Source of the DNA: Nocardia donostiensis
GTDB lineage: Bacteria; Actinomycetota; Actinomycetes; Mycobacteriales; Mycobacteriaceae
Reading direction: 5' to 3'
Assembly (NCBI RefSeq): GCF_002081715.1
Contig: NZ_MUKP01000011.1
Span: 62,001-126,000, forward strand
Length of the DNA: 64,000 bases
Below are positions 24,093 through 34,709 of this stretch, in pieces (the stretch's first letter is position 1; each line of letters opens with the position of its first letter). Under the pieces are notes generated by a model that was not told the origin of the DNA, made no database searches, and worked only from the letters and a program-made list of their open reading frames with translations. Position numbers and translations under genes: made by a program.

Positions 24093-24455
24093 ATGTTCGA
24101 CATCACGGTGTCCCACGACTCCGCAATACCGCCGTACGAACAGCTGCGGCAGGCCGTGCTCGCCCGGGTACGGTCCGGTGAGCTGGCGGCGGGCACGAAG
24201 ATCCCGACCGTGCGCGCGCTGGCCGGGCAACTGAACTTGGCGCCGAACACGGTGGCCCGCGCCTATCGCGAATTGGAACAGGACGGGGTGGTGCAGACCC
24301 GCGGCAGGCTCGGTTCGTTCATCGCCTCATCCGGTGACCCGACTCGCGACGCCGCAGGACGCGCCGCCACCGACTATGTGGCGGCGGTGCGCAGGCTAGG
24401 CCTCGACGACGAGGCCGCGCTGAACTACATCAAAGCGGCCCTGGCCGGACAGTGA
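24093..24455 (+). CDS. Short GntR/YtrA-type transcriptional regulator
   Basis: This is a 120-residue DNA-binding protein with the GntR winged helix: PPYEQLRQAVLARVRSGELA, then KIPTVRALAGQLNLAPNTVA and DGVVQTRGRLGSFIA, residues 13-80. The C-terminal part is only about 40 residues, as in the YtrA subfamily, so there is no large effector domain. CGAGGG lies before the ATG at 24093. Its 10-bp distance from arcA suggests co-transcription and possibly autoregulation of the pair. It converges on pmt with a 21-bp gap. Confidence 0.85.
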   Translation: MFDITVSHDSAIPPYEQLRQAVLARVRSGELAAGTKIPTVRALAGQLNLAPNTVARAYRELEQDGVVQTRGRLGSFIASSGDPTRDAAGRAATDYVAAVRRLGLDDEAALNYIKAALAGQ

Positions 24456-24476
24456 GCACTCGCGGATCCACCGTGC

Positions 24477-26099
24477 TCACCGCCAACTGGGCAGCCACAG
24501 ATGATCTTGCCAGTTACCTGGCGTGATCGGCAGCGCGGTCAGGATCGGCCACAGCCAGATGAAGTTGGCGATCACCAGGCCCAGGTACAGGCAGACGGTG
24601 AGCAGTCCGAGGCTGTACCGCTCGCTCGGTTCGGTACGGGTGCCGGTCGCGGCGGGCCCGCGCGCTATTGTTCGCCGTGCGGTGCCGAGGAGATCGCCCA
24701 GCGCCAGGGTCAGCGCCATCACCAGGAACGGGGCCAGCGCCACCGCGTAGAAGTAGTACATCTGCCGGTCCAGGGCGAGGAACCAGGGCAGCAGTGCGGC
24801 ACCGTAAGCGGTCAGCACCGACGCATAACGCCAGTCACGACGGACCACCCAGCGCCACAGCCCCCACAGCAGCACCGGCAGCGCCACCCACCAGATCGCG
24901 GGCGTGCCCACCAGCATCACGGCCTTGACGCAGGTGGTCTGCCCGCATCCGGTGACCCCGTTGTCGGCGTAGTAGTACAGCATCGGCCGCAACCCCATCG
25001 GCCAGGTCCACGGTTTGGACTCCCACGGATGATGGTTGCCCGCCGAGTTGGTCAGCTCGGAATGGAATTCCAGCGTCCTGGAGTGGAAATACCACAGCGA
25101 GCGCAGCGCGTCCGGGACGATATGTGACCAGAAACCGCCGGTGCCGATCTTGTCCTCGGGTGCGTTCGGGTTGCCCGGCATGTACCGGTACACCCCGGTC
25201 TCGCTGCTGAACCAGGCCGCGTACGAGGCCAGATACACCCCGATCGGAATCAGCACCAGCGCGTACAGGGCGGGCACGATATCGCGCAGCGCGGTACCAA
25301 GCACCGGCTTGCGCACCCCGTACGCGCGCCGCGCCGCCAGATCGAAGAACACGCTGAGCAACCCGAACGCGGCGATGAAATACAGCCCGGACCATTTGGT
25401 GCCGCACGCGAGCCCGAGCAGCACTCCCGCTCCGAACCGCCACCAGCGCACCCCCAGGCGCGGCCCCCACGGGCTGGCCCCGATCCGGCCCTCCAGGTCG
25501 GCCTTGGCGATCCGAGCGCGCACCTCGTCGCGGTCGACGATCAGGCAGCCGAAGGCCGCGGTGCCGAACAGTGCGAGGAAAATATCGAGCATCCCGATCC
25601 GGGAGGACACGAACATCACCCCGTCGGCGATCAGCAGAATCCCCGCGACCGCGCCGAGCAGGGTGGAGCGGGTCATCCGGCGCACGATCCGGATCACCAG
25701 CAGCACCAGCAGGGTCCCGGCGACCGCGGCGGAGAACCGCCAGCCCCAGCCGTTGTAGCCGAACAGCGCCTCACCGAGCGCGATCAGCTGTTTACCGACC
25801 GGGGGATGCACCACCAGCCCGTATCCCGGGTTGTCCTCCACCCCGCCGCCGGTCAGCATCTGCCAGGCCTGTGGTGCGTAGTGCTTCTCGTCGAAAACCG
25901 GGGTGCCCGCATCGGTCGGATAGTTGAGCATGGTGAACCGGGTCACCGCCGCGATTGCGGTCAGGAACAGGGTGACCACCCAGCCGCGCACGGTGTCGGT
26001 GGGACCGATATCAGGGGAGGGGCGCAGCGGGGCGGGACTCGACCAGGAACGCAGAGGCCGCGCGGGCACGGTCGAGCGCTGGTCGGTCACCTGTGTCAC
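24477..26099 (-). CDS. pmt: Polyprenyl-phosphate-mannose protein mannosyltransferase
   Basis: This is a GT39 integral membrane enzyme that transfers mannose from polyprenyl-phosphate-mannose to Ser/Thr of exported proteins. The 540-residue protein has about ten hydrophobic spans. The catalytic Asp-Glu pair is in the first external loop (PVFDEKHYAPQAW, near residue 69). It continues with conserved VHPPVGKQLIALGE and a membrane-embedded C-terminal half (RQMYYFYAVALAPFLVMALT). It corresponds to Rv1002c in order and direction. Mannosylation acts during Sec export and would modify lipoproteins and secreted factors. The ATG at 26099 lies 129 bp from the divergent rsmI start. Confidence 0.93.
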   Translation of the reverse strand: MTQVTDQRSTVPARPLRSWSSPAPLRPSPDIGPTDTVRGWVVTLFLTAIAAVTRFTMLNYPTDAGTPVFDEKHYAPQAWQMLTGGGVEDNPGYGLVVHPPVGKQLIALGEALFGYNGWGWRFSAAVAGTLLVLLVIRIVRRMTRSTLLGAVAGILLIADGVMFVSSRIGMLDIFLALFGTAAFGCLIVDRDEVRARIAKADLEGRIGASPWGPRLGVRWWRFGAGVLLGLACGTKWSGLYFIAAFGLLSVFFDLAARRAYGVRKPVLGTALRDIVPALYALVLIPIGVYLASYAAWFSSETGVYRYMPGNPNAPEDKIGTGGFWSHIVPDALRSLWYFHSRTLEFHSELTNSAGNHHPWESKPWTWPMGLRPMLYYYADNGVTGCGQTTCVKAVMLVGTPAIWWVALPVLLWGLWRWVVRRDWRYASVLTAYGAALLPWFLALDRQMYYFYAVALAPFLVMALTLALGDLLGTARRTIARGPAATGTRTEPSERYSLGLLTVCLYLGLVIANFIWLWPILTALPITPGNWQDHLWLPSWR

Positions 26100-26228
26100 G
26101 CCCCGATCGTATGCTGTGCGCGACCGCGTCAGTTGCGGTGGATGCGCGGCGGGAGCCCGGACCGGCGGGTGGATACGCTGCCATGGGTGACGACGAGCCC
26201 ACCGGGGCCGGGTCGAGGCGGGAGTGCG

Positions 26229-27104
26229 GTGGTAGACGGATCAGGGTCGACAGTATCGGGCTCGACGGGTGTGCTGGTGCTGGCGGCCACACCGATGGGT
26301 GATATCGGCGACGCGTCGCAGCGGTTGCGGGATGCGCTCGGCAGCGCCGATATCGTCGCGGCCGAGGACACGCGCCGTACCAGGGCATTGGCGAAAGCGC
26401 TGGGGGTGGAGATCACCGGACGGGTGATCAGCTTCTACGACCATGTGGAGGCCGCGCGCGTGCCCGCCCTGACCGACGAGATCGCGGCCGGGCGCACCGT
26501 GCTGCTGGTCACCGACGCCGGGATGCCGTCGGTGAGCGATCCCGGATACCGGATGGTCGCCGCCTGCGTCGCCCGCGGGCTCGACGTGACCTGCCTGCCC
26601 GGGCCGTCGGCGGTCACCACCGCGCTGGCGCTGTCGGGGCTACCGGTGGACCGGTTCTGCTTCGATGGTTTCGCGCCCCGCAAGGCGGGGCAGCGCAAGG
26701 AGTGGTTGCACACCTTGAGTGCCGAGCCGCGGGCCTGCGTGTTCTTCGAGGCCCCGCATCGGCTGGCCGACTGCCTGGCCGATGCCGCCGACATCCTCGG
26801 CGGTGACCGGCGCGCGGCGGTGTGCCGGGAACTCACCAAAACCTACGAGGAAGTAGTCCGCGGCACCCTTGCCGAATTGGCGGAATGGGCGGTAGCCGGT
26901 GTGCGCGGCGAGATCACCGTTGTCGTCGAAGGTGCCCGCCCCGGCGCGGCCGACCCCGCCGAACTTGTCGCCCAAGTCGAGGAACGTGCCGCCGCAGGCC
27001 TGCGGTTGAAGGACGCGAGCGCCGAGATAGCCGCGGTCGCAGGCGTTTCCCGGCGAGAACTCTACGATGCGGTGCTGGCCGCTCGGCGCTCCGCGAACCG
27101 CTGA
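26229..27104 (+). CDS. rsmI: 16S rRNA (cytidine-1402-2'-O)-methyltransferase
   Basis: RsmI methylates the ribose of C1402 in the decoding centre of 16S rRNA with SAM. The 291-residue protein has the tetrapyrrole-methylase fold: LVLAATPMGDIGDASQRL, then AEDTRRTRALAKAL near residue 50, TDAGMPSVSDPGY, and LPGPSAVTTALALSGLP. GTG 26229 is chosen because GGGAG at 26220-26224 precedes it; a later GTG near 26268 would remove only a short nonconserved N-terminus. The C-terminal region includes LRLKDASAEIAAVAGVSRRE, the small helical domain of the family. It matches Rv1003 in position. Confidence 0.93.
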   Translation: MVDGSGSTVSGSTGVLVLAATPMGDIGDASQRLRDALGSADIVAAEDTRRTRALAKALGVEITGRVISFYDHVEAARVPALTDEIAAGRTVLLVTDAGMPSVSDPGYRMVAACVARGLDVTCLPGPSAVTTALALSGLPVDRFCFDGFAPRKAGQRKEWLHTLSAEPRACVFFEAPHRLADCLADAADILGGDRRAAVCRELTKTYEEVVRGTLAELAEWAVAGVRGEITVVVEGARPGAADPAELVAQVEERAAAGLRLKDASAEIAAVAGVSRRELYDAVLAARRSANR

Positions 27105-27191
27105 CCCACCGCGAGACCACACCGGCCCGCACTGACCTGCCGGGAAGGCGTATCGCGTGCGCTACGGCGGTCTCGCGGGAATGATCGGGGT

Positions 27192-27953
27192 ATGACTTCT
27201 TTGGAAAGCCGCGCCAAAGTGCTCCTCGAACTGCATACCCCGGGTGATCCGGTCGTGCTGCCGACCGTATGGGACGCCTGGTCGGCGCAACAGGCGGTGG
27301 CCGCGGGCTTTGCGGCACTGACCGTCGGCAGCCATCCGGTGGCCGATTCGATCGGACGCAGCGACAACGAAGGGATGACCTTCGAGGAGCTGCTCACCCG
27401 AGTCCGGCAGATCACCGACGCGGTCGATGTGCCGGTATCGGTGGATATCGAATCCGGCTACGGCCTGCAGCCCGCCCAGTTGGTCGACGGTCTGTTCGAG
27501 GTAGGGGGCGCCGGGCTCAATATCGAAGACACCGTGCACAGCGAGAACCGCAGGCTGCGCGGCGCGCAGGAGCACGCCGATTTCGTGCACGGACTGCGCC
27601 AGTACGCCGACGCCGCCGGCGTGCACCTGGTGATCAACGCCCGCACCGACCTGTTCCTGCGCCGCGAAGGCGAGGACAGCGACCGGGTGGACCGCGCCAT
27701 CGAACGATTGAAACTGGCCGCCGCCGCAGGTGCCGACGTGCTGTACCCGGTCGGCAGGCATTCCGAGGCCGTTATGCGCAGGCTGACCTCGGAACTGCCG
27801 CTTCCGGTGAACGCGATCGCGCTGCCGGACGCACCGGATGTGCCGGGCAAGGCCGAACTCGCCGCCCAAGGCGTCGCCCGGATCAGCTTCGGCCCGTACC
27901 TCCAAGCGGCCCTCACGGCACAGCTGACCCGGATTCTCGCCCCTTGGTCCTGA
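27192..27953 (+). CDS. Isocitrate lyase/PEP mutase superfamily protein
   Basis: This 253-residue TIM-barrel enzyme has the superfamily metal site pattern: VSVDIESGYGLQP (Mg-binding acid), GLNIEDTVHSENRRL and LVINARTDLFLRR. Members cleave or form C-C or P-C bonds next to a carboxylate, for example 2-methylisocitrate, oxaloacetate or phosphonopyruvate. The KKCGH loop of true isocitrate lyases is absent, so glyoxylate-shunt function is unlikely. The length fits the small carboxyvinyl/PEP-mutase-like group. The substrate cannot be read from the sequence. The gene stands alone between rsmI and metG and is followed by a degenerate repeat. Confidence 0.8.
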   Translation: MTSLESRAKVLLELHTPGDPVVLPTVWDAWSAQQAVAAGFAALTVGSHPVADSIGRSDNEGMTFEELLTRVRQITDAVDVPVSVDIESGYGLQPAQLVDGLFEVGGAGLNIEDTVHSENRRLRGAQEHADFVHGLRQYADAAGVHLVINARTDLFLRREGEDSDRVDRAIERLKLAAAAGADVLYPVGRHSEAVMRRLTSELPLPVNAIALPDAPDVPGKAELAAQGVARISFGPYLQAALTAQLTRILAPWS

Positions 27954-27956
27954 CGG

Positions 27957-28117
27957 CGCGGGCCGACGTAGACCGTCCACAGACCGCACGCCAGAGCGAA
28001 TACAGGAAGGCAGGCAGGCCGCACGGTCAGAGCAAAGACGGTGTAGGCAGACCTCTCATAGCCGTGCGAATGCGGTAGGCGCACCTCAAAGCGCACGCCC
28101 GGAGCGAATGCGGAGGT
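27957..28117 (-). repeat. Degenerate tandem repeat, copy 1 of a dispersed intergenic family
   Basis: Four imperfect units of about 31-45 bp fill the convergent gap between the PEP-mutase-like gene and metG. Read on the minus strand they approximate GGTCTGCCT-CCGCATTCGC followed by TCTGGGCGTGCGG. The same unit recurs in direct orientation at 33546-33690. The strongest match between loci is GGCGTACCTCCGCATTCGCT here against GGCGTACCTCCGCCTTCGCT there. Confidence 0.65.
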
Positions 28118-28122
28118 ACGCC

Positions 28123-29685
28123 TTAATCCTCTTTGGGCTCCACGTAGCGTGGGTAGACCGGCTCCGGGGCGGGCAGCGGGGTGCCGGGGACCAGCGGTGT
28201 GGCGATATCGGCGAAGGTGCGGTCGGTCTGGGCCAGCAGGTCCAGGATCTTGGCCGCTGAGCCCGGCATCACGGGCTGCACCAGGATCGCGACGATACGC
28301 ACCACTTCGAGGGTGGCGTACAGCACCGTCGCCATCCGGGCCAGGTCCGCTTCGGTCCCGGATTTGCGCAGCGCCCAGGGTGCCTGTGCGGAGAAGTACT
28401 TGTTGGTCTCGCCGAGGGTCAGCCAGATCGCCTCCAGCGCCAAGTGCATCTGCTGGGTGTCGAATTCGGCGCGGCAGCGCTCGAGGAGGCCGCCCGCCCG
28501 GTCGAGCAGCGCCTGGTCCTCGGGGGTGAACTCGCCGGGCGTCGGCACCGCCGCGCCGCAGTTCTTGGCGACCATGGTCAGGCTGCGCTGCACCAGGTTG
28601 CCGAATTCGTTGGCCAGGTCGGCGTTGATCCGGCCGACGATCGCGTCGTGGCTGTAGCTGCCGTCCTGGCCGTAGGAGATCTCGCGCAGCAGGAAGAAGC
28701 GCACCGCGTCCAGGCCGTAGGCGTCGACGAGTTCGAGTGGGTCGACCACATTGCCGACCGATTTCGACATCTTTTCGCCCTTGTTGTAGAGGAACCCGTG
28801 CACGAACACCCGTTGCGGCAGTTCGATACCGGCCGACATCAGGAACGCGGGCCAGTACACGGTGTGGAAGCGGGTGATGTCCTTGCCGATGATGTGCACG
28901 TCCGCCGGCCAGTACTTGGTGAACGCCGCCGATTCGGTATCGGGGAAGCCGACGCCGGTGAGGTAGTTGGTGAGCGCGTCCACCCACACGTACATCACAT
29001 GGTCCGGATGGCCGGGCACCGGGACACCCCAGTCGAAGGTGGTGCGGGAGATCGACAGATCCTTCAGGCCCGCCTTGACGTAGCTGACGATCTCGTTGCG
29101 GCGGGTCGCTGGGGCGATGAAATCGGGGTGCTCGTCGTAGAGGGCGAGCAGTTTGTCCTGATAAGCCGACAGCCGGAAGAAGAAGTTGGATTCCTCGGTC
29201 CAGGTGACCGGGGTGTTGGTTTCGGTGGCGACCCGGGTTCCGTCGTCGAGCAGGGTGGTTTCTTCCTCGGTGTAGAACGCTTCGTCGCGCACCGAGTACC
29301 AGCCGGAGTAGTTGTCCAGATAGATATCGCCGTTGGCCAGCATCCGCTCCCAGATGGCGATGCTTGCGGCCTGGTGATCCTCGTCGGTGGTGCGGATGAA
29401 CCGGTCGTAGGAGATGTCGAGGGCTTTGTCCATCTGCTCGAACACATCGGAGTTGCGAGCGGCCAGCTCCTCGACGGGCACCCCCTCGGCGGCCGCGGTC
29501 TGCTGCATTTTCTGCCCGTGCTCATCGGTTCCGGTCATGAAGAACACGTCGTACCCGTCCAGTCGCTTGAACCGGGCGAGGGCGTCGGTCGAGATGTACT
29601 CGTACGCGTGCCCGATATGCGGCGCTCCGTTCGGGTAGGCGATGGCCGTTGTGATGTAGAAGGCGGGACGGTCGGCTGCGTTCAT
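28123..29685 (-). CDS. metG: Methionyl-tRNA synthetase
   Basis: This class I synthetase charges tRNA-Met and initiator tRNA. The 520-residue length matches the compact mycobacterial enzyme (Rv1007c). The HIGH motif is PHIGHAYEY at residues 19-27 and the KMSKS loop is [12 protein letters not shown] near residue 305. Also visible are [14 protein letters not shown] and [11 protein letters not shown]. The C-terminal anticodon-binding region ([13 protein letters not shown] onward) is helical, and no extra dimerisation domain is present. The gene starts at ATG 29685, 92 bp from the divergent tatD. Confidence 0.96.
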   Translation of the reverse strand: MNAADRPAFYITTAIAYPNGAPHIGHAYEYISTDALARFKRLDGYDVFFMTGTDEHGQKMQQTAAAEGVPVEELAARNSDVFEQMDKALDISYDRFIRTTDEDHQAASIAIWERMLANGDIYLDNYSGWYSVRDEAFYTEEETTLLDDGTRVATETNTPVTWTEESNFFFRLSAYQDKLLALYDEHPDFIAPATRRNEIVSYVKAGLKDLSISRTTFDWGVPVPGHPDHVMYVWVDALTNYLTGVGFPDTESAAFTKYWPADVHIIGKDITRFHTVYWPAFLMSAGIELPQRVFVHGFLYNKGEKMSKSVGNVVDPLELVDAYGLDAVRFFLLREISYGQDGSYSHDAIVGRINADLANEFGNLVQRSLTMVAKNCGAAVPTPGEFTPEDQALLDRAGGLLERCRAEFDTQQMHLALEAIWLTLGETNKYFSAQAPWALRKSGTEADLARMATVLYATLEVVRIVAILVQPVMPGSAAKILDLLAQTDRTFADIATPLVPGTPLPAPEPVYPRYVEPKED

Positions 29686-29777
29686 GGTGTGTCTACTGTA
29701 ATGCGCGTGCCTTTTTTCGCTCGCGTGATATTGCCGTCGGGTCCCCGCGTCGCGTCCGGGCCGGTGGGGGTGGGTCG

Positions 29778-30608
29778 ATGAGCGCCAAGCGCCCAGCGCC
29801 GCCGCTGCCCGAACCGCTGCCGCCGCTGATCGACGCGCACACCCATCTCGATGCGTGTGGAGCCACCGATGCCGAATCGGTGGCGGTGATGGTGGACCGC
29901 GCTGCGGCGGCCGGGGTGGGGCGGGTTGTCACCGTCGCCGACGACCTGGCCGCGGCCCGCTGGGCGGTGGCAGCCGCGAACTCCGACGAACGGGTGTACG
30001 CGGCCGTCGCCTTGCATCCGACCAGGGCGAACGCTCTCGACGACGCGGCGAAGGCGGAACTGGAGAAGCTGGCTGGTGACCCGCGGGTGGTTGCGGTCGG
30101 GGAGACCGGGTTGGATTACTACTGGCCAGGGAAACTGGCGGGCTGCGCGGATATCGACACCCAGATCGAGGGTTTCCGCTGGCATATCGACCTGGCGAAA
30201 CGGATCGGAAAACCGCTGATGATCCACAACCGGGAAGCCGATCACGACCTGCTGGCCGTGCTGCTTGACGAGGGCGCACCGGAAACGGTGATATTTCACT
30301 GTTTTTCTTCGGATACGAATATGGCGCTGGCCTGTGTGGCGGAGGGATATCTGCTGAGTTTCTCCGGAACGGTGAGTTTCACCAATGCCAGAGACCTGCG
30401 GGAGGCCGCGCAGGTGGTGCCAGACGGGCAGCTGCTGGTGGAAACCGATGCCCCGTATTTGACCCCGCACCCATATCGTGGTGCGCCGAACGAGCCGTAC
30501 TGCCTGCCCTACACCGTGCGCGCGCTGGCGGGCCTGCGCGGTCAGGATCCGGGCGAGCTGGCCGAGATCAGCACCGCCAACGCGAAACGCGTTTACGGAA
30601 TTCGGTAG
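29778..30608 (+). CDS. tatD: TatD-family metal-dependent DNase/hydrolase
   Basis: This is a 276-residue TIM-barrel metallohydrolase with all family metal ligands: [11 protein letters not shown] (HxH), [10 protein letters not shown] (Glu), [19 protein letters not shown] and [16 protein letters not shown] (Asp). Members act as 3'-5' exonucleases or D-aminoacyl-tRNA deacylases in DNA repair and quality control. It precedes rpfB as in Rv1008-Rv1009. An imperfect hairpin follows the stop at about 30602-30630 (GGTAGCC-CTCC with GGGAG-CGGTTACC) and may end the transcript. Confidence 0.93.
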   Translation: MSAKRPAPPLPEPLPPLIDAHTHLDACGATDAESVAVMVDRAAAAGVGRVVTVADDLAAARWAVAAANSDERVYAAVALHPTRANALDDAAKAELEKLAGDPRVVAVGETGLDYYWPGKLAGCADIDTQIEGFRWHIDLAKRIGKPLMIHNREADHDLLAVLLDEGAPETVIFHCFSSDTNMALACVAEGYLLSFSGTVSFTNARDLREAAQVVPDGQLLVETDAPYLTPHPYRGAPNEPYCLPYTVRALAGLRGQDPGELAEISTANAKRVYGIR

Positions 30609-30630
30609 CCCTCCTTGCGGGAGCGGTTAC
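30602..30630 (+). terminator. Imperfect hairpin after tatD
   Basis: GGTAGCCCTCC and GGGAGCGGTTACC fold over a short TTGC loop directly at the tatD stop. There is no T tract, so it may be a weak terminator or mRNA-stabilising stem. The remaining 140 bases to rpfB are AT-richer than the surroundings and probably hold the rpfB promoter and leader. Confidence 0.35.
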
Positions 30631-30715
30631 CTCGAGAATTTGCGGTGTGATCTATCTCATAATCTATGCCGGGTTTGTTATCTACCTGCGGCGTCTATAC
30701 CTGCGCGTAATGTGA

Positions 30716-31906
<1,191 letters not shown>

Positions 31907-31960
31907 TCCCTCGGGCCCATCGAGGCGGAGGGGTTGCGGGGAGGTTGGTAGGTTTTGGCG

Positions 31961-32872
31961 GTGTCCGGAGTCGATGATGCTGCAGGTGCCGGGGCTGTTG
32001 ATGTGGCGGCTGCCCGCGGGAAGGCCGCATTGCTCGGCCCTGCCGAGGTGCGGGCTTTGGCCGAGCAGTTGGGGGTGCGTCCGACCAAACAGCTGGGGCA
32101 GAACTTCGTGCACGACGCCAACACAGTGCGCCGGATCGTCACCGCCGCCGGGGTGGGGCGCGCGGATACAGTGCTCGAGGTCGGACCTGGGCTCGGTTCG
32201 CTGACGTTGGCGCTGCTGGATGTGGTGGACCGGGTGATTGCCGTCGAAATCGACCCGGTGCTGGCCGGGCGCCTGCCGGAGACGGCAGCGCAGCGCGCGC
32301 CGGAACTGACCTCCCGCCTGAATGTGGTGCACGGTGACGCGCTGCGGGTGCGCGCGGCCGATCTGCCCGCTGTCCCGACCGCGCTGGTGGCGAACCTGCC
32401 CTACAACGTGGCGGTACCGGTACTACTGCATCTGCTGGCCGAGTTCCCGAGTATCGCGACCACGTTGGTGATGGTGCAGGCCGAGGTCGCCGACCGGCTG
32501 TCGGCCGCTCCCGGTGGTCGGGTGTACGGGGTGCCGAGTGTCAAAGCGGGTTTCTTCGGCAGGGTGCGCCGGGCCGGGGCGGTGGGGCGTCAGGTGTTCT
32601 GGCCGGTGCCGCAGGTCGAATCGGGACTGGTGCGGATCGACCGCTTCACCGAATCGCCGTGGCCGGTCGACGACGACTATCGCCGCCGCGTCTTCGAGGT
32701 CATCGATGCCGCGTTCGCTCAGCGCCGCAAAACCCTGCGCGCCGCCCTGTCCGGCTGGGCGGGCTCGCCCGCCGAAGCTGAACGGCGCCTCACCGCCGCC
32801 GGTATCGCACCGACCGTTCGCGGGGAAACCCTCGACACGGCGGCGTTTGTCAGGCTCGCCGCGCAGGCGTGA
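31961..32872 (+). CDS. ksgA: 16S rRNA (adenine-1518/1519-N6)-dimethyltransferase
   Basis: KsgA dimethylates two adjacent adenines near the 3' end of 16S rRNA during late 30S assembly. The protein (about 303 residues) has the SAM-binding [20 protein letters not shown] near residues 68-87, a GDALR acid, the catalytic NLPYN motif near residue 147, and [18 protein letters not shown] at the start of the core. GTG 31961 has AGG 8 bases upstream; TTG 31955 is an alternative two codons longer. The N-terminal 20 residues are poorly conserved. It lies 54 bp after rpfB and is probably co-transcribed. Confidence 0.94.
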   Translation: MSGVDDAAGAGAVDVAAARGKAALLGPAEVRALAEQLGVRPTKQLGQNFVHDANTVRRIVTAAGVGRADTVLEVGPGLGSLTLALLDVVDRVIAVEIDPVLAGRLPETAAQRAPELTSRLNVVHGDALRVRAADLPAVPTALVANLPYNVAVPVLLHLLAEFPSIATTLVMVQAEVADRLSAAPGGRVYGVPSVKAGFFGRVRRAGAVGRQVFWPVPQVESGLVRIDRFTESPWPVDDDYRRRVFEVIDAAFAQRRKTLRAALSGWAGSPAEAERRLTAAGIAPTVRGETLDTAAFVRLAAQA

Positions 32873-32974
32873 GGATTCACCGCGGTAGCCGAGGTCGCTG
32901 CCGGACGTGAACCGACGCCGGACGCGGAGGTGGACCGATGATCCGCCCGCGATCGGCGTCGGCTCCGAACGGCC

Positions 32975-33181
32975 TCACTTGGCGAGTTCGTATCCGGCTT
33001 CGTCCACAGCTGCGGCGACGTCGGTATCGGCTACCGGTGCGGTGCTGTCGATCCGCACACGGCCGGAGGCGAGGTCGACGTCCACGCTGGTGACACCGTC
33101 GATCTTGCCGATTTCGGTTTTCACCGAGTTGACGCAGTGTCCGCAGGTCATACCGGTAACGGTGTAGGTACTGGTGGACAT
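32975..33181 (-). CDS. copZ: Copper chaperone CopZ-like HMA protein
   Basis: This 68-residue ferredoxin-like heavy-metal-associated domain has the copper-binding GMTCGHC motif at residues 10-16. The usual alternation follows: VNSVKTEIGKIDGVTSVDVD, then GRVRIDSTAP and DVAAAVDEAGYEL. It carries Cu(I) to a P-type ATPase or to a repressor. AAGGAG lies 6 bases before ATG 33181. No copper ATPase or csoR gene is in the window, so it is an isolated chaperone gene inserted between ksgA and ispE. A CsoR-like dyad upstream suggests copper control. Confidence 0.92.
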   Translation of the reverse strand: MSTSTYTVTGMTCGHCVNSVKTEIGKIDGVTSVDVDLASGRVRIDSTAPVADTDVAAAVDEAGYELAK

Positions 33182-33233
33182 GTCCGACTCCTTCGCTTCA
33201 TACGGGCGGGGGGTATCCCGACGCGATTCAATA

Positions 33234-33248
33234 TACCCCCTAGGGGTA
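33234..33248 (-). promoter_or_regulatory. CsoR-like copper operator
   Basis: TACCCCCTAGGGGTA lies about 53 bases upstream of the copZ start: TACCCC and GGGGTA arms around CTA. G/C-tract dyads of this kind are typical targets of CsoR repressors in actinobacteria. It sits in an AT-flanked stretch that could contain the copZ promoter, so repression released by Cu(I) is a reasonable inference. Confidence 0.6.
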
Positions 33249-33731
33249 ATCGTGCGCAAGTGGTGCAGCGTCCGAGCACGTCGTGGCTGCATCGCCCCCG
33301 CCATGGTCGGCGGTAACCGTGCCGGTCCTCGGGGCATCATGCGTTCCGAATGCGACGGCGACCCGGCTAGCGGTTGGATGCGGTCGGATATCCGGCTACG
33401 CCTGCGCCCAGCGACCGTCGCTTGACCTCGGCGTGCGAAATTCGTTCCCGGCAACACCGTATGTCCGGGATTCGCGTGTTGTGGCCGGTCCGCAAGTCAG
33501 TGGCAGGTTCCCGCGCGCCGCGCCGCCGCCGCATCCACCGTATAGGCGTACCTCCGCCTTCGCTCCGGCCATGCGCTCTTCTGTGTGCCTCTCGCATTTG
33601 CGTGGCTGTGTGTGGTCTGCCTGGCTGCCGCCTTTGCTCTGGGTGTGCGGCGTGCGTACCTGCGTCTTTGCTGCGGCCGTGCACAGGCTGCGGGCGAGCT
33701 TCGCTCGGCTGTGCCGTTAGGCTTGAATACT
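33249..33731. other. Divergent gap between copZ and ispE, no gene seen
   Basis: Apart from the CsoR-like dyad just upstream and the degenerate repeat at 33546-33690, I find no frame with gene-like composition in this 480-bp stretch. Open frames here are Arg/Pro/Ser-rich and lack ribosome-binding sites. A long in-frame extension of ispE back to 33585 consists of the repeat itself. The ispE promoter should lie close to 33690-33730. Confidence 0.5.
33546..33690 (+). repeat. Degenerate tandem repeat, copy 2 of a dispersed intergenic family
   Basis: Four imperfect units such as GGTCTGCCTGGCTGCCGCC followed by TTTGCTCTGGGTGTGCGG run toward ispE. They match the units at 27957-28117 read from the other strand. 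The array abuts the ispE start region, so it is probably transcribed or adjoins the promoter. Confidence 0.65.
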
Positions 33732-34709
33732 GTGCTGTCCGTAGTGCCCAGTCCCGTAACCGTGCGGGCGCCGTCGAAGGTCAACCTCCACCTCGGAGTA
33801 GGTGATCTCCGCTCGGACGGATACCACGATCTCACCACCGTTTTCCAGGCGCTTTCCCTCACCGACGATCTGGAGCTCGCCCCGGCGGCATCGCTGACCG
33901 TGCGGGTCACCGGGGAGTCGGCGGCCGAAGTACCCACCGACCGCACCAACCTCGTGTGGCAGGCCGCGGTGCGTCTGGCCCACCTGGGCGGGCGGGCTCC
34001 GCTGGTGGAGATCACCATCAACAAAGGGATTCCGGTGGCGGGCGGTATGGCGGGCGGCAGCGCTGATGCCGCCGCCGCGCTCGTCGGCCTCAACGAGCTG
34101 TGGGAGCTCGGCCTCAATCGCGACGATCTCGCCACCATCGCCGCCGAACTCGGCAGCGATGTCCCGTTCTCGCTGCACGGCGGCACCGCGCTCGGAACCG
34201 GCCGCGGCGAACACCTGCTTCCGGTGTTGTCGCGCAGCACCTTTCACTGGGTGCTTGCGCTGGCCAAAGGCGGACTGTCCACCCCGGCCGTGTACACCGA
34301 GCTGGACCGGCTGCGGGCGTACGGCAACCCACCGCGGCTGGGCGAACCGCAGCAGCTGATGCAGGCACTGGCCTCCGGCGACCCGAAACAACTGGCGCCC
34401 CTGCTGGGCAACGACCTGCAGGCGGCCGCCCTGTCACTGAAACCGGAGCTGCGCCGCACCCTGCGCGCGGGCGTGACTGCGGGCGCGCTGGCCGGACTGG
34501 TCTCCGGTTCCGGACCGACCTGTGCGTTCCTGTGCGAATCGGCCGACGCGGCAGTCGCGGTGGCGGCCGAACTCGCCGGAGCCGGAGTCAGCCGCAGCGT
34601 ACGCACCGCGACCGGCCCTGTACCCGGCGCGCGTATCCTGGGGAGCCCCGGCCCCGAAGGGCCTACCGCACGTTCCGAGGGACCCCAGCCCGGCAAGCGC
34701 GGTTCGTAA
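33732..34709 (+). CDS. ispE: 4-diphosphocytidyl-2-C-methyl-D-erythritol kinase
   Basis: IspE phosphorylates CDP-methylerythritol in the non-mevalonate isoprenoid pathway. It is a GHMP kinase of 325 residues. It opens [20 protein letters not shown] (substrate lysine and GHMP motif 1), has the ATP loop [18 protein letters not shown] near residue 98, and motif 3 [13 protein letters not shown] near residue 256. GTG 33732 is chosen: it leaves only eight residues before the conserved core, whereas the longer frame to 33585 is repeat-derived. GTG 33744 is a possible alternative. The C-terminal tail [16 protein letters not shown] runs into the 26-bp repeat array. ksgA-ispE adjacency is broken here by copZ. 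Confidence 0.93.
   Translation: MLSVVPSPVTVRAPSKVNLHLGVGDLRSDGYHDLTTVFQALSLTDDLELAPAASLTVRVTGESAAEVPTDRTNLVWQAAVRLAHLGGRAPLVEITINKGIPVAGGMAGGSADAAAALVGLNELWELGLNRDDLATIAAELGSDVPFSLHGGTALGTGRGEHLLPVLSRSTFHWVLALAKGGLSTPAVYTELDRLRAYGNPPRLGEPQQLMQALASGDPKQLAPLLGNDLQAAALSLKPELRRTLRAGVTAGALAGLVSGSGPTCAFLCESADAAVAVAAELAGAGVSRSVRTATGPVPGARILGSPGPEGPTARSEGPQPGKRGS

Noticed and set aside
33585..33731. A longer N-terminus for IspE starting at 33585
   Set aside because: The extra 49 codons are made of the dispersed repeat, whose other copy is noncoding, and IspE proteins begin a few residues before the VRAPSKVNL core.
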